From Candidatus Burkholderia humilis (GTDB taxonomy: Bacteria; Pseudomonadota; Gammaproteobacteria; Burkholderiales; Burkholderiaceae), in assembly GCA_001184405.1 (NCBI GenBank), contig LFMX01000011.1, forward strand, positions 19,326 through 83,325: a stretch of 64,000 nt of DNA, given 5' to 3'. Of the stretch, positions 1 to 7,888 are shown one piece after another. The position numbers and the translations under genes were made by a program. The notes under the pieces are model-generated. The model had not been told where the DNA came from and did no database searches. It saw only the letters and a list, made by a program, of their open reading frames with translations. Each line of letters starts with the position of its first letter. Position 1 is the stretch's first letter.

Positions 1-698
1 TGACTCAGGACGAACTCAAGCAACTGGTCGGCCAGGCCGCTGCCGACTATGTCAACGCCAACGTGCCGGAAGGCGCGATCATCGGCGTCGGAACCGGATC
101 GACGGCCAATTGCTTTATTGATGCCATCGCCAAATCGAAGGCGCGCTATCGCGGCGCGGTGTCGAGCTCGGTCGCGACCACCGCGCGGCTCGAGGCGCAC
201 GGCTTTCAGGTGTTCGATCTGAACGATATCGAATCGCTCTCCATTTACGTCGATGGCGCCGATGAAATCGACGATTCCGGCGCGATGATCAAGGGTGGCG
301 GCGGTGCGCTCACGCGCGAGAAAATCGTCGCTTCGGTGGCGGACGTGTTCGTGTGTATCGCGGATGCCAGCAAGCGCGTCGACATGATGGGTGCGTTCCC
401 GCTGCCCGTCGAAGTCGTGCCGATGGCGCGCACGGCGATCGGCCGCCGGCTCGCGGCGCTCGGCGGCGTGCCGGTGCTGCGCGTAATGAAAGACGGCGCG
501 CCGTACATCACGGATAACGGCAACGAGATCATCGACGTGAAAGGCCTGTCGATCACCGATCCGCGTGCGCTCGAAGCGCAGATCAATGCGTGGCCGGGCG
601 TGGTGACTGTGGGACTGTTCGCGACGCGCGGGGCAAACTTGTGTTTGCTGGGAACGGAGCAGGGCGTCGAGTGGATTGATTACGCACCGAAGAAGTAA
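1..698 (+). CDS. rpiA: Ribose-5-phosphate isomerase A (start codon split by window edge)
   Basis: Interconverts ribose-5-phosphate and ribulose-5-phosphate in the non-oxidative pentose phosphate pathway; cytosolic. The first visible bases are TG followed in frame by ACT CAG GAC, so the A of the ATG lies one base before the window and the protein would be about 232 residues, normal for RpiA. Family motifs are visible: [11 protein letters not shown] near residue 30, DGADEID with the two aspartates near 85 and 88, and [11 protein letters not shown] holding the active-site lysine (about 98) and glutamate (about 107). The frame is unbroken to a TAA stop. A small hairpin follows, then a toxin-antitoxin pair; rpiA itself shows no sign of decay. 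Confidence 0.96.
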   Translation, partial: TQDELKQLVGQAAADYVNANVPEGAIIGVGTGSTANCFIDAIAKSKARYRGAVSSSVATTARLEAHGFQVFDLNDIESLSIYVDGADEIDDSGAMIKGGGGALTREKIVASVADVFVCIADASKRVDMMGAFPLPVEVVPMARTAIGRRLAALGGVPVLRVMKDGAPYITDNGNEIIDVKGLSITDPRALEAQINAWPGVVTVGLFATRGANLCLLGTEQGVEWIDYAPKK

Positions 699-709
699 TT
701 GCCTGTAGA

Positions 710-730
710 AGCGTCTCGACCAGAGACGCT
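710..730 (+). terminator. Short hairpin after rpiA
   Basis: An 8-bp perfect stem (AGCGTCTC / GAGACGCT) with a 5-base loop begins 11 bases after the rpiA stop. There is no T-run behind it, so intrinsic termination is doubtful; it may simply be an mRNA 3' end structure. Confidence 0.35.
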
Positions 731-748
731 GCCAACATTCCTAGTTTA

Positions 749-766
749 TATCCGATCGGATACAAT
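749..766 (+). promoter_or_regulatory. Toxin-antitoxin promoter/operator
   Basis: A perfect 14-bp palindrome TATCCGATCGGATA (749-762) overlaps a near-consensus -10 box TACAAT (761-766). The toxin ATG begins at 773, about seven bases after the -10 box, so transcription would start at or next to the ATG and the message would be leaderless. A palindrome over the -10 is the usual place for HigA-type autorepression. This is read from sequence; binding is inferred. Confidence 0.55.
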
Positions 767-772
767 TCTGTT

Positions 773-1119
773 ATGGTCACGCTCATCCGCTCCGCTGAAT
801 TCGACGAGTGGCTAAAAAGCTGCGCGATGCGCGGGCGAAGGCACGCATTGCCGCCCGTTTGATCAGCGCTCAGCACAGAAACTTCGGCGCTTGCAAAGCC
901 GTTGGCGAAGGCGTGAGTGAGATGCGAATCGACATCGGCGCCGGGTATCGCGTCTCTTTCATGCGTCACGGTGCGATCGTTTATGTGCTTCTCACCGGCG
1001 GCGACAAAGCGACGCAACAAGAGGACATCAAGCGCTCGATTCTCATGGCGCGTGAACTGAAAAGGACGGATCATGACCGACTTCGCAACTTTCGATGCAG
1101 CGGATTACCTCGACAGTGA
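773..1119 (+). pseudogene. HigB/RelE-type toxin (HI1419-like), frameshifted
   Basis: Matches the short RelE/HigB-like family of phage-derived addiction toxins (mRNA interferases). The reading frame starts at ATG 773 (MVTLIRSAEFDEWLK) and must shift at the A-run near 815-819 to continue as KLRDARAKARIAARL and then VGEGVSEMRIDIGAGYRV and LLTGGDKATQQEDI, all typical of the family. One A appears to be missing: five are present where six would keep the frame. After the shift the frame runs to 1119, overlapping the antitoxin by 47 bases, somewhat longer than the family usually is, so the 3' end may also be altered. With the shift the toxin is presumably inactive. A homopolymer sequencing error is the alternative. 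Confidence 0.75.
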
Positions 1120-1360
1120 AGAGTCCATCGCCGAGTTTCTTGCCGCCGCGGCTGAAGATCCGAATCCGGATGTGCTGTTGTCGGCGATCGGCGCGGTCGC
1201 TCGCGCAAGAGGCATGGCGAAGGTCGCGGCCGATGCGGGATTGGGTCGGGAAAGTCTCTATAAAGCGCTCGCTCCAGGCGCACATCCTCGCTTCGAAACC
1301 ATTCAGCGTGTCTTGCACGCTTTGGGCGTACGAACCGTCTTCGAGCCGGCCAAAGCGTAA
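1073..1360 (+). CDS. HigA-like antitoxin (HI1420 family DNA-binding protein)
   Basis: A 95-residue protein of the addiction-module antidote type that follows HigB/RelE-like toxins. Residues 1-40 form an acidic N-terminal arm (DYLDSEESIAEFLAAAAED). Residues about 45-90 carry a helix-turn-helix: the stretch GMAKVAADAGLGRESLYKAL followed by PRFETIQRVLHALG is a classic HTH with recognition helix. It would neutralise the toxin and repress the shared promoter at the palindrome 749-762. It is intact although its toxin is frameshifted. It overlaps the toxin 3' end, consistent with translational coupling. Confidence 0.85.
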   Translation: MTDFATFDAADYLDSEESIAEFLAAAAEDPNPDVLLSAIGAVARARGMAKVAADAGLGRESLYKALAPGAHPRFETIQRVLHALGVRTVFEPAKA

Positions 1361-1386
1361 AGGTTGATCGCCAAAACAAAAGAAAA

Positions 1387-1412
1387 AGCCCGGCAACTCA
1401 CGTTGCCGGGCT
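1387..1412 (-). terminator. Rho-independent terminator of the sugar transferase
   Basis: Perfect 10-bp stem AGCCCGGCAA / TTGCCGGGCT around a 6-base loop. On the minus strand it is followed by a T-rich tract (complement of the A-rich 1376-1387), so it terminates the leftward sugar transferase whose stop lies at 1442-1444. Confidence 0.85.
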
Positions 1413-1441
1413 CGCTCCGGTCTCCCCTGCAAGCTCCCGTA

Positions 1442-2029
1442 TCAGAATGCGTTGCGTCCAATGAATCCTTTGAACAAGGTCATCGCGACGATCTTGATGT
1501 CGAACCAGAACGACTAGTTGTGAATGTAGAACAGGTCGAACTTCACGCGGTTCTGCATCTTCTCCACTTTCTCCGTCGCGCCGCGATAACCGTTCACCTG
1601 CGCCCAGCCCGTAATGCCGGGCTTGATGCGGTATCGGAACATATAGCCGTACACAAGATCCTTATAGAGATCGTCGTGTTCCAACACATGCGGACGCGGC
1701 CCGACAACCGACATCTGCCCCAGCAGCACGTTCAGAAACTGCGGCAGTTCATCGAGACTCGTGCGGCGCAGGAACGTGCCGACTTTCGTCACGCGCGGAT
1801 CGTTGCGCGTCGCCTGCGTGACGTGGCCCTTGTTTTCCGTATGCACGGCCATCGAGCGAAACTTACAGATGCGAAACGGCCGGCCATCCGCGTCCTTGCG
1901 GTTTTGCGTGAAGAGCACCGGACCTTTCGATGTCGCTTTCACGGCGATGGCGATCGCGATCAGCAAAGGCGATAGCACAAGGAGCGCGGCGGCCGCGAAG
2001 CATCGGTCGAACAGCATCTTCGGCCACAT
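1442..2029 (-). pseudogene. Undecaprenyl-phosphate glucose phosphotransferase (WcaJ/BceB type), C-terminal domain only
   Basis: The bacterial sugar transferase domain that transfers a hexose-1-phosphate to undecaprenyl phosphate at the inner membrane to start exopolysaccharide synthesis. Visible: the membrane helix AAAALLVLSPLLIAIAIAV, then KGPVLFTQNR, RICKFRSM, LRRTSLDELPQFLNVL, MSVVGPRPH and RYRIKPGITGWAQVNGYRGAT. Two lesions are clear. A TAG at 1514-1516 replaces the conserved Trp of the FYIxNWSFWFDIKI motif; the frame then continues to the natural TGA at 1442. The first ~270 residues (N-terminal membrane domain) are missing, because the coding similarity stops near 2030-2044 where a group II intron scrap begins. 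Exopolysaccharide priming from this copy is lost. Confidence 0.85.
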
Positions 2030-2047
2030 CTGGAAGGATTTGACTGG

Positions 2048-2172
2048 GTGCGACGGGAGACCGTCAGGAGATAGAAGGTGAAAGTTCTTTACGATGAAGA
2101 ACTAGCGATTCACATCGACCCCGAGTCATGCGGTGGCACTCGCGAGGGTGTCACCGAAGTGCTTCGACAGCG
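2048..2172 (+). mobile_element. Group II intron remnant (domain I scrap)
   Basis: The plus strand holds GGTGAAAGTTCTTTACGATG, then ACCCCGAGTCATGCGG and GAGGGTGTCACCGAAG. This resembles, from memory, the conserved 5' half of bacterial group II introns, often mis-translated as a peptide beginning MKVLY and containing GPESC. A GTGCGAC at 2048-2054 fits the 5' splice consensus GUGYG, but only about 125 of the usual 2-3 kb remain and there is no maturase. It sits exactly between the truncated N-terminus of the sugar transferase and the truncated C-terminus of the Crp/Fnr gene. Insertion followed by large deletion is therefore the likely history. Confidence 0.6.
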
Positions 2173-2583
2173 AATGATGACGATTGCACGCCGCCGTCTG
2201 CGCCACTTGCGTCAGCAGCGCTTGCATATACAGCAACATGATCCGGCGCAGAAAGTCCGAACGACCGAAGTGCTCACGCAACGCTCCCGCGCTCATCCGA
2301 TACGCAAAGCCCGCGCATTGGACCTGAACGCACGTGGGCATCGTGTCTCCGCCCGTCCGACTGCGGCGATTTTGACCGAACCGCCGTCTTCCATCGTATG
2401 CAGCAAGGACACGATCGCCGTCGTCGGGAAATACACGTGATGAATCCGCTGGCCCGAATCGCAGAGCAATTGCTCGGTGCGCAGTTGAACGAGTTCGAGA
2501 TGCGGTGCGATGGCCTGCCACTCGTGCGCCGGAAGCTCGCCCAGAAGATGATTGCCGTGCAGATCGGATTGAAGAGTCAACAT
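2166..2583 (-). pseudogene. Crp/Fnr-family transcriptional regulator, frameshifted and truncated
   Basis: The first part (from 2583) reads NHLLGELPAHEWQAIAPHLE and HHVYFPTTAIVSLLHTMEDG, typical of the cyclic-nucleotide-binding fold of Burkholderia Crp/Fnr regulators. The frame is lost near 2345 and resumes in a second frame with CAGFAYRM, LLYMQALLTQVAQTAACNRHHS. About 20 residues between the two parts also seem to be missing. The C-terminal winged helix-turn-helix is absent, replaced by the group II intron scrap from about 2172 leftward. Without the HTH it cannot act as a regulator. It lies downstream of copy 1 of the 38-39 bp dyad motif, suggesting past control by the response regulator nearby. 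Confidence 0.8.
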
Positions 2584-2650
2584 GATTTTTATCGCCCTGG
2601 TCTTTGCGCGCGTTGCGCCATGCTCATTTTTATCGGCACGTTTGAATCGT

Positions 2651-2688
2651 TTTGTATCGGGCTTCTCGCGGATACACTGCGATACAAA
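2651..2688 (-). promoter_or_regulatory. 38-bp dyad motif, copy 1
   Basis: TTTGTATCG at the left and CGATACAAA at the right flank an internal GGATACACTG. The same layout recurs at 3299-3337. It lies 68-105 bases upstream of the Crp/Fnr start at 2583, a promoter position for that leftward gene. Spaced GATACA/ATACAAA half-sites about 10-11 bases apart are typical of OmpR/PhoB-type regulators. Confidence 0.55.
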
Positions 2689-2697
2689 CGTCCCACC

Positions 2698-3199
2698 CTA
2701 TTTTTGCGCGAGCAGATTCCTGATCTGCGCTTCGGTCTGCGCGTAATCGCTTTCGCCGAAGTGCGTATAGACCACCGCGCCGTGTTTATCGATCAGATAG
2801 AACGCGGGCCAAAAGCGGTTGCCGTAGGCGGACCACGTCGCCCTGCGCCACCGGATACGTAATGCCGAAACGCTCGAGCGCGCGCTTTACGTTGCCGGTA
2901 TCGCGTTCGAACGGAAACTCGGGCGTATGCATGCCGACCACGACGAGTCCCTGATCCTTGTACTTTTGATGCCACGCTTTCACCGCGGGCAAGGTGTGGA
3001 TGCAGTTCACGCACGTATAGGTCCAGAAATCGACCAGCACGACCTTGCCGCGCAACTGACTCAACGTGAGCGGTTCGCTGTTGAGCCATCTATCGATGCT
3101 GGTAAATTCCGGTGCAGTGGCGCTGTGTGCGTTCACAGGCGAAGCGGCGGCCACCGCGCAAGCCGCAATCGTGGCCATGTTTTTAATGCGCTTAAACAT
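2698..3199 (-). pseudogene. TlpA-like thioredoxin-fold protein, frameshifted
   Basis: Periplasmic thiol-disulfide protein. From 3199: a basic N-terminus and signal peptide (AACAVAAASPVNAHS), RGKVVLVDFW, then the active-site CVNC (cysteines near 63 and 66), and the cap region VVGMHTPEFPFERD. The frame breaks near 2845 after FGITYPVAQGD. In another frame the natural end continues as WSAYGNRFWPAFYLIDKHG to LLAQK and TAG at 2698-2700. A few residues seem to be deleted at the break. The catalytic half is intact but the C-terminal strand and helix are out of frame. It is divergent from the response regulator at 3418, with the second dyad motif between them, so the two were probably co-regulated. 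Confidence 0.82.
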
Positions 3200-3298
3200 A
3201 ACTCAGTCCTTAAAGAACGCCGATGCGTATCGGCATGAAGCGCATTGGACTGCGCGCACGTATCGCGCTTATGTCGGGAAAATGGCGCTATGCAAGGC

Positions 3299-3337
3299 TT
3301 TGTATCGCGCGTCGCGCCGGATACACTGGAATACAAA
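3299..3337. promoter_or_regulatory. 39-bp dyad motif, copy 2
   Basis: Second copy of the motif at 2651-2688: TTTGTATCG, then GGATACACTGG, then AATACAAA. It lies in the divergent promoter region, about 100 bases upstream of the leftward TlpA-like gene and 81 bases upstream of the rightward response regulator. An autoregulatory site for that OmpR-type regulator is the simplest reading. Confidence 0.6.
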
Positions 3338-3417
3338 ACTTCGCGATTCCTGCGCTATAACGCATTGGGTCTAAATAGAACTTAAGAAGCGCTAACGCAT
3401 AACGCTAAGAGCCATCG

Positions 3418-4302
3418 ATGGAAACCAACGACCATGTACTGATCGTCGACGACAATCGCGGCATTCGCGAACTGCTCGCGACATATCTCGAGAAACAGGG
3501 CATGCGCGTGACGCTCACGGCCAGTGGCCGACAGATGCGCGCAGCGCTCGAACAAGGCGCGCCGGATCTGATCGTGCTCGACCTGATACTTCCCGGCGAA
3601 GACGGCCTCGAGTTATGCCGCGAATTGCGCGCCGGAAAATTTCGCACCGTGCCCGTGTTGATGCTCACCGCGCGCAACGAAGAAGCGGACCGCATTCTGG
3701 ACCTCGAAATGGGCGCGGACGATTATCTGCCGAAGCCCTTCGCGGTCCGTGAGTTGTATGCGCGCATTCGCTCCGTGTTGCGGCGCACGCGCATGCTTCC
3801 GCCCGGCATGCAGGTCAGCGAAACGGCGCAAATGCTCGGCTTCGGCGACTGGAAACTCGATACCACCGCGCGTCATCTGCTCGATGCAGAAGGCACGATG
3901 GTTTCGTTGTCGGGCACGGAATATCGTCTGCTGCGCGTGTTTCTCGATCATCCGCAACGCGTGCTCACGCGCGATCAACTGCTCAATCTCACGCAAGGAC
4001 GACAGGCCGATCCGTTCGATCGCTCCATCGATCTGCTCGTAAGCTGCTTGCGTCAGCATCTGCGCGATGAACCGCGCGAGCCGCGTTACATCAAGACATT
4101 GCGCAGTGAAGGTTACGTGTTCGGCGGCCGTGACGCCGATTGCAGGCGATCAATGATTCGCTTGCCCCGCACGCTCTTCGCGCGTCTCGCGCTCATTCTC
4201 GTGATCGGACTCGCGATTGCGCAGGCCGCATCGTTCTGGCTCACGGTGACGGAGATAAACTGCCACCGCGAAGTGCGCACGCGGATTGTCGCTGGCCAGT
4301 AG
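3418..4302 (+). CDS. OmpR-family response regulator, fused at its end to a kinase stump
   Basis: Residues 1-125 are a receiver domain: acidic pair in LIVDDN, phosphoacceptor Asp55 in VLDLILPGEDG, Thr in LTARN and Lys105 in DDYLPKPF. Residues about 140-235 are an OmpR-type winged helix (SLSGTEYRLLRVFLDHP, DRSIDLLVSCLRQHL, YIKTLRSEGYVF). The usual RR stop just after GYVF is missing. A one-base shift would restore a TGA overlapping the kinase ATG at 4152. Instead the frame runs through the first ~37 residues of the sensor kinase and then antisense ackA sequence to 4302. The regulator part looks functional; its extra tail (about 55 residues) and the loss of the kinase make normal signalling unlikely. 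Confidence 0.85.
   Translation: METNDHVLIVDDNRGIRELLATYLEKQGMRVTLTASGRQMRAALEQGAPDLIVLDLILPGEDGLELCRELRAGKFRTVPVLMLTARNEEADRILDLEMGADDYLPKPFAVRELYARIRSVLRRTRMLPPGMQVSETAQMLGFGDWKLDTTARHLLDAEGTMVSLSGTEYRLLRVFLDHPQRVLTRDQLLNLTQGRQADPFDRSIDLLVSCLRQHLRDEPREPRYIKTLRSEGYVFGGRDADCRRSMIRLPRTLFARLALILVIGLAIAQAASFWLTVTEINCHREVRTRIVAGQ
4152..4260 (+). pseudogene. Sensor histidine kinase, N-terminal membrane stump
   Basis: MIRLPRTLFARLALILVIG followed by LAIAQAASFWLTVTE is the first transmembrane helix of an EnvZ-type sensor kinase, placed as expected directly after its response regulator. Homology stops near 4260, where the sequence switches to antisense acetate kinase. The periplasmic domain, HAMP, HisKA and HATPase domains are gone. 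A deletion joining kinase and ackA interiors explains the junction. Confidence 0.75.
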
Positions 4303-4660
4303 CACGCGCATATCGCTCGATACACCCGACACGCCGAGCAATCCCGATTGCCGATACAACACGTCCTCGATTTCACGCATGCCTATGCGCAATTCATCGA
4401 GCATGAAGAGAATCACGCCGGGATTGAGATTGCCGCAACGCGTGCCCATCATGAGGCCATCGACAGCGGTGAAGCCCATCGTGCTCGCGATGCTGCGGCC
4501 CGATGCGAGCGCGCACAGACTCGTGCCATTGCCCAGATGCGCGACCACGGTGCGCCCGTTCGCCGCTTCCGGTGCAATCGATGGCAACTGCGCGGCGCTC
4601 GAACATGCGGATGCCATTGCGCAACGAACCCGTGTTGAGCACGAGAATGAGATCGGCCAT
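4265..4660 (-). pseudogene. ackA: Acetate kinase, internal deletion and truncated end
   Basis: Starts MADLILVLNTGS (the kinase phosphate-binding N-terminus) at 4660, then jumps, with a frame change, to the middle of the enzyme: RTVVAHLGNGTSLCALASGR, STMGFTAVDGLMMGTRCGNL, QSGLLGVSGVSSDMRVL. About 170 residues after residue 12 are missing, and the C-terminal third is lost at the junction with the sensor kinase near 4265. It lies four bases downstream of pta on the same strand, the normal pta-ackA operon order. Acetyl-phosphate/acetate interconversion by this copy is lost. Confidence 0.88.
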
Positions 4661-4664
4661 GACA

Positions 4665-5414
4665 TTACCCCAGCACGTCCGCGTCTTCGCGACGCTTGAG
4701 CGCAACCATCAACGCGACCGCGCACGATGCGAGCCGCGTCAACACCGAATCCGCGCGGCTCGTCAGGATGACCGGCACGCGCGCGCCTAGCACGATGCCC
4801 GCGGCATCCGAATTCGCGAGAAACGACAGGCTCTTGGCGAGCATGTTGCCGGCTTCGAGGTCCGGCACCATCAGCACGTTGGCGCAGCCCGCGACGGGCG
4901 AATCGATCTTCTTGGTGCGCGCGGCATCAAGCAACGCGTGGCCGAGATCGATCGCGTTTTGCAGGATATCGACCTTGTCCGCGAGCGTCGGCGCGATGTT
5001 GATGGCGGCATCGGAAATGATGAGCGCGTCTTCGTGGCCCGGCACGTCCATGACGAAGCAATGGCTCACGCGGCGCACGGTGCGCAAGCCGCCTTCACGC
5101 TTGACGACAGCGGCCATGAGTTCATCCGTGTGCAGGCTGCCTTTCATGAGCGCTTCGGCCGTGCCTTCGCGCACGAGTTCGACGGCGCGCGCGGCCGCCG
5201 CATGACTATGCGGCGCATCGACGATTGGATGGCCTGCGAGGTTTAGTCCGTATTCTTCAGCGACCGCACGGATTTTCTCTTGTGGACCGACGAGCAGCGG
5301 CGCGATCAGGCCCATTTTCGCGCCCTGCAACGCGCCTTCGAGCGAACTGCGATCACATGGATGCACGACCGCCGTAGGCAGCGGCGGCAAGCTCTTGCAG
5401 AAGTCGATCAGCTT
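4665..5414 (-). pseudogene. pta: Phosphate acetyltransferase (Pta/Ptb type), internally deleted
   Basis: Transfers acetyl from CoA to phosphate, upstream partner of ackA. Visible from 5414: LIDFCKSLPPLPTAVVHPCD, then HSHAAAARAVELVREG, EALMKGSLHTDELM, RRVSHCFVMDVPGHEDALII and LEAGNMLAKSLSFLANSDAA. After NAIDLGHALL the text jumps directly to DAARTKKIDSPVAG. Compared with the family, about 50 residues (region CKMADRGQITGG) are missing in frame. No credible start codon is present; the frame opens upstream with no homologous N-terminus. The reading frame itself is open but the protein lacks part of the active-site domain, so it is probably dead. Confidence 0.82.
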
Positions 5415-5526
5415 CCTCCGGCTCGGGACGTTGGAATCGCTTCAGACGCGTCAGGAATTGTAGAACGCACCCGGTGCATGTCCTAGCACGCAATCTGCGT
5501 GATAGAGACGCGGTCGTTTCGCTTCG

Positions 5527-5903
5527 TTGAAGGGCGGCGAAACGATTCTCGTCGTGGAAGACGATCCGGACGTTCGGATCGCTGCCATCGATATGCTCGC
5601 GCAGCTCGGCTACAAGGTACTCTCCACGCACGACGGCTTTTGCAGCGAACCGCCGCCATCGACTTGTTTTTCACCGATGTCGTCATGCCCGGCACGGTCC
5701 GCAGCAGCGAACTGGCGAAGCTTGCCAGTCAGCCGCCGCATCGAGCGGCTGTCGTTTTCGCATCGGGTTACACGCGGGACATCATCTTCCACGAAGGGCG
5801 TCTGGATGATGGCGTAACCCTGCTCGGCAAGCCATATGGCTTCGACGACCTGGCCCGCACGATTCGCCTCGCGCTCGATGCGCGCGCCCGCGCGATGTCT
5901 TGA
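5527..5903 (+). pseudogene. Receiver domain of a hybrid histidine kinase, frameshifted scrap
   Basis: GGETILVVEDDPDVRIAAI and MLAQLGYKVLSTHDG are the start of the C-terminal receiver typical of large hybrid kinases. In a second frame it continues AAIDLFFTDVVMPG (phosphoacceptor Asp), VVFASGYTRD and LLGKPYGFDDLARTIR (conserved Lys), to the stop at 5901-5903. About ten residues are missing at the frame change near 5640. No kinase core precedes it, so only the tail of the gene survives. Confidence 0.75.
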
Positions 5904-5985
5904 GCACCCTTTTCGTACGCGTCCCATCGCACTGGCGTCATTGACTCTCGCTTAAGATCATCGAAAAATTAAACGCTCTGTCTGA

Positions 5986-6441
5986 ATGATTCGCCCTCTT
6001 GTTGCACCTCGCCGCTGGACCACTCGCTCGATGCGAGTAAAGAAACGAGCCACACGCGTCCTCGTCGTCGATGACAACAGCAATGGTGCGGACGCGTTCG
6101 CGGCATTCCTGAGCTCGGGGCAAGCCAAGGTGCTCGCTGTGTATGGCGGAGCGGCAGCGATTGCCGCCGCCTGTGTCTGGAAGCCCGACGTTGTTCTCCT
6201 CGACATCTCGATGCCGGAGATCGATGGCTTCTACGTAGCCAAAGCGCTTAGAGGCAATGCACGCACATCGACTGCGATCATCGTGGCGTTGACGGCGCAT
6301 GACGAGAGCTTCGTCAAGCAGAACGCGAACAAGGAAGACTTCGATGCGTATTGCCAGAAAGGCTTAATGCTCGAGTCATTGACGTCATTGCTTGGGAGCT
6401 TGACTGGAACGTCGGGCAACGCACTTTCGGCGGCTTCATAG
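5986..6441 (+). CDS. CheY-like single-domain response regulator
   Basis: A stand-alone receiver domain. With the start at 5986 the key residues are Asp29/Asp30 (VLVVDDN), phosphoacceptor Asp73 (VVLLDISMPE), Thr103 (ALTAHDE) and Lys125 (YCQKG), the complete set. There is no output domain, so it would act by protein contact or phosphorelay. An internal ATG at 6031 (MRVKKRATR) gives a more typical CheY length; neither start has a good ribosome-binding site. Its frame is intact although the receiver scrap just upstream is decayed. The cognate kinase is not evident in the window. Confidence 0.8.
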   Translation: MIRPLVAPRRWTTRSMRVKKRATRVLVVDDNSNGADAFAAFLSSGQAKVLAVYGGAAAIAAACVWKPDVVLLDISMPEIDGFYVAKALRGNARTSTAIIVALTAHDESFVKQNANKEDFDAYCQKGLMLESLTSLLGSLTGTSGNALSAAS

Positions 6442-6457
6442 TCTCGCATTTCAGGTT

Positions 6458-7715
6458 TCACACAGCCGTACCAGAATCCCGATTCTCGCCAGATATGCGC
6501 GATGGCCGTATCACAATGTCGCGCGCCTCGTCATCGAGCATTTGCTCGGACGCTTGAATGCCATTTGGCGTCAACGGCTCAGGATACGGGCTCGTCACAT
6601 TGCCCTCACAGGCATCCCACAATGCATCGAATAGCAAGCCGTATGTCGGCCGTCGAATCGATGGTCCGGTAGAAGTAATACTGTTGCCCTTTGTGAACGA
6701 ACAAGGCATAAAAGAGCTTACCGATTTCAGGCGTCTCCGGCTCTATGCGCTTCAAAAGCGTTCTGACCGGCTCGAAATCCACGACCTTCGAGTCGGTCAA
6801 AAAGCGGCACTCGAACGAGCGCGTGTTTCTAAAGTTGATGGCGCCAAACGCCTCGAGCTGGTATTGAATGACAGTGCGTGCCGATTCACGATCCTCCTCC
6901 GGAATAGGCAGTAAATTGAATATGCGCCTGATCTTGACACCTCTGAGCAGTGCGGCTCTGGTCGCGATCAAATAAGGATCTTGTTCGGGAACGATATCTC
7001 TGTACAGCAGAGGGTTGGCAAGCGAGCAGAGAACGTCTTCGGCTTTCATGCTGTCTAGCTGCATGGCCAGAATTCGCCGCGTGAGTTGATAGCGCCCCGG
7101 TACTTCGAACTTGAACGGCGCCAGATCATCGGCCCTGTTCTCCTTGAGCATCTTGGTCAGATTCTCGGTGGCTTGCGTAGGAAAAAGATTGGTGAGCCAT
7201 GTAACGAGCTTGAGCCGCTCCGCGATATTCGTGTCGTCCACTAAGTCGCCGGCAGCGGTTTTCTTTAGCGTGGACGCGCGCATAGCAAGGTCTCGCAGTG
7301 CATCATGAATGGTCTCGCATTTTTTGCGCGGGAATATATCTTCCAGCCGATTCGTCATCGCGACCATTTTGTTATGCGCTTCTTTTAGCTTGACGAGCGC
7401 CTGGTCGGTCAGCTCCTGTTGCTCCTCTTGTACCAGCTCTGCGCGGAATCGGCCGCTTCCCAAGGCAATGAAGTCGAGCGCGACGCCTACCACGGCTGCA
7501 ATCAATACAGCCATCCCGGCTTCGTGAAAGAAGGTCTTCGTCAGTGAATCCGGCTCGCCCGGAGAATGCGCCGTTCCGTACACAGCGTGCTCGACATAAA
7601 GCAGCGCCATACCGATGGCGACCATCACGAGAACGATCGCAGAGGTGAAAACCTTCCACTTAGCCCATTTGACTGCCAGCTTGGTGCGGCTGAGTTTGGC
7701 GGCGGAAAGCGGCAT
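6458..7715 (-). pseudogene. Two-helix membrane protein of unknown function, frameshifted near its end
   Basis: I do not recognise the family. From 7715: a basic N-terminus, a first transmembrane helix (AIVLVMVAIGMALLYV), a second (GMAVLIAAVVGVALDFIAL), then a long soluble region rich in helix and Glu/Lys (EEQQELTDQALVKLKEAHNK) and a C-terminal globular part. The open frame stops at 6606, but another frame continues naturally (TYGLLFDALWDACEG and onward) to 6458, so a one-base shift near 6655 is likely. Base composition is clearly more AT-rich than the flanks, suggesting horizontal transfer. Its neighbour upstream is a lipase; the pair might be an effector with a membrane partner, but that is speculation. 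Confidence 0.6.
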
Positions 7716-7888
7716 TACGGTAGGATAACTGATGGTTTTTCATCGATTTGTTGTGGCAAATAGTTTCTGCCTGAGCTTAGTCTTTGTAAGCGATAGAAGT
7801 GGGCAAGTTTACCCGCGTACGAAACGCTTAGCGGACACGTGCTCCGATAAGCATTAGCGTGCGCTTTTAGATAGGTAGACTGAAAGAA

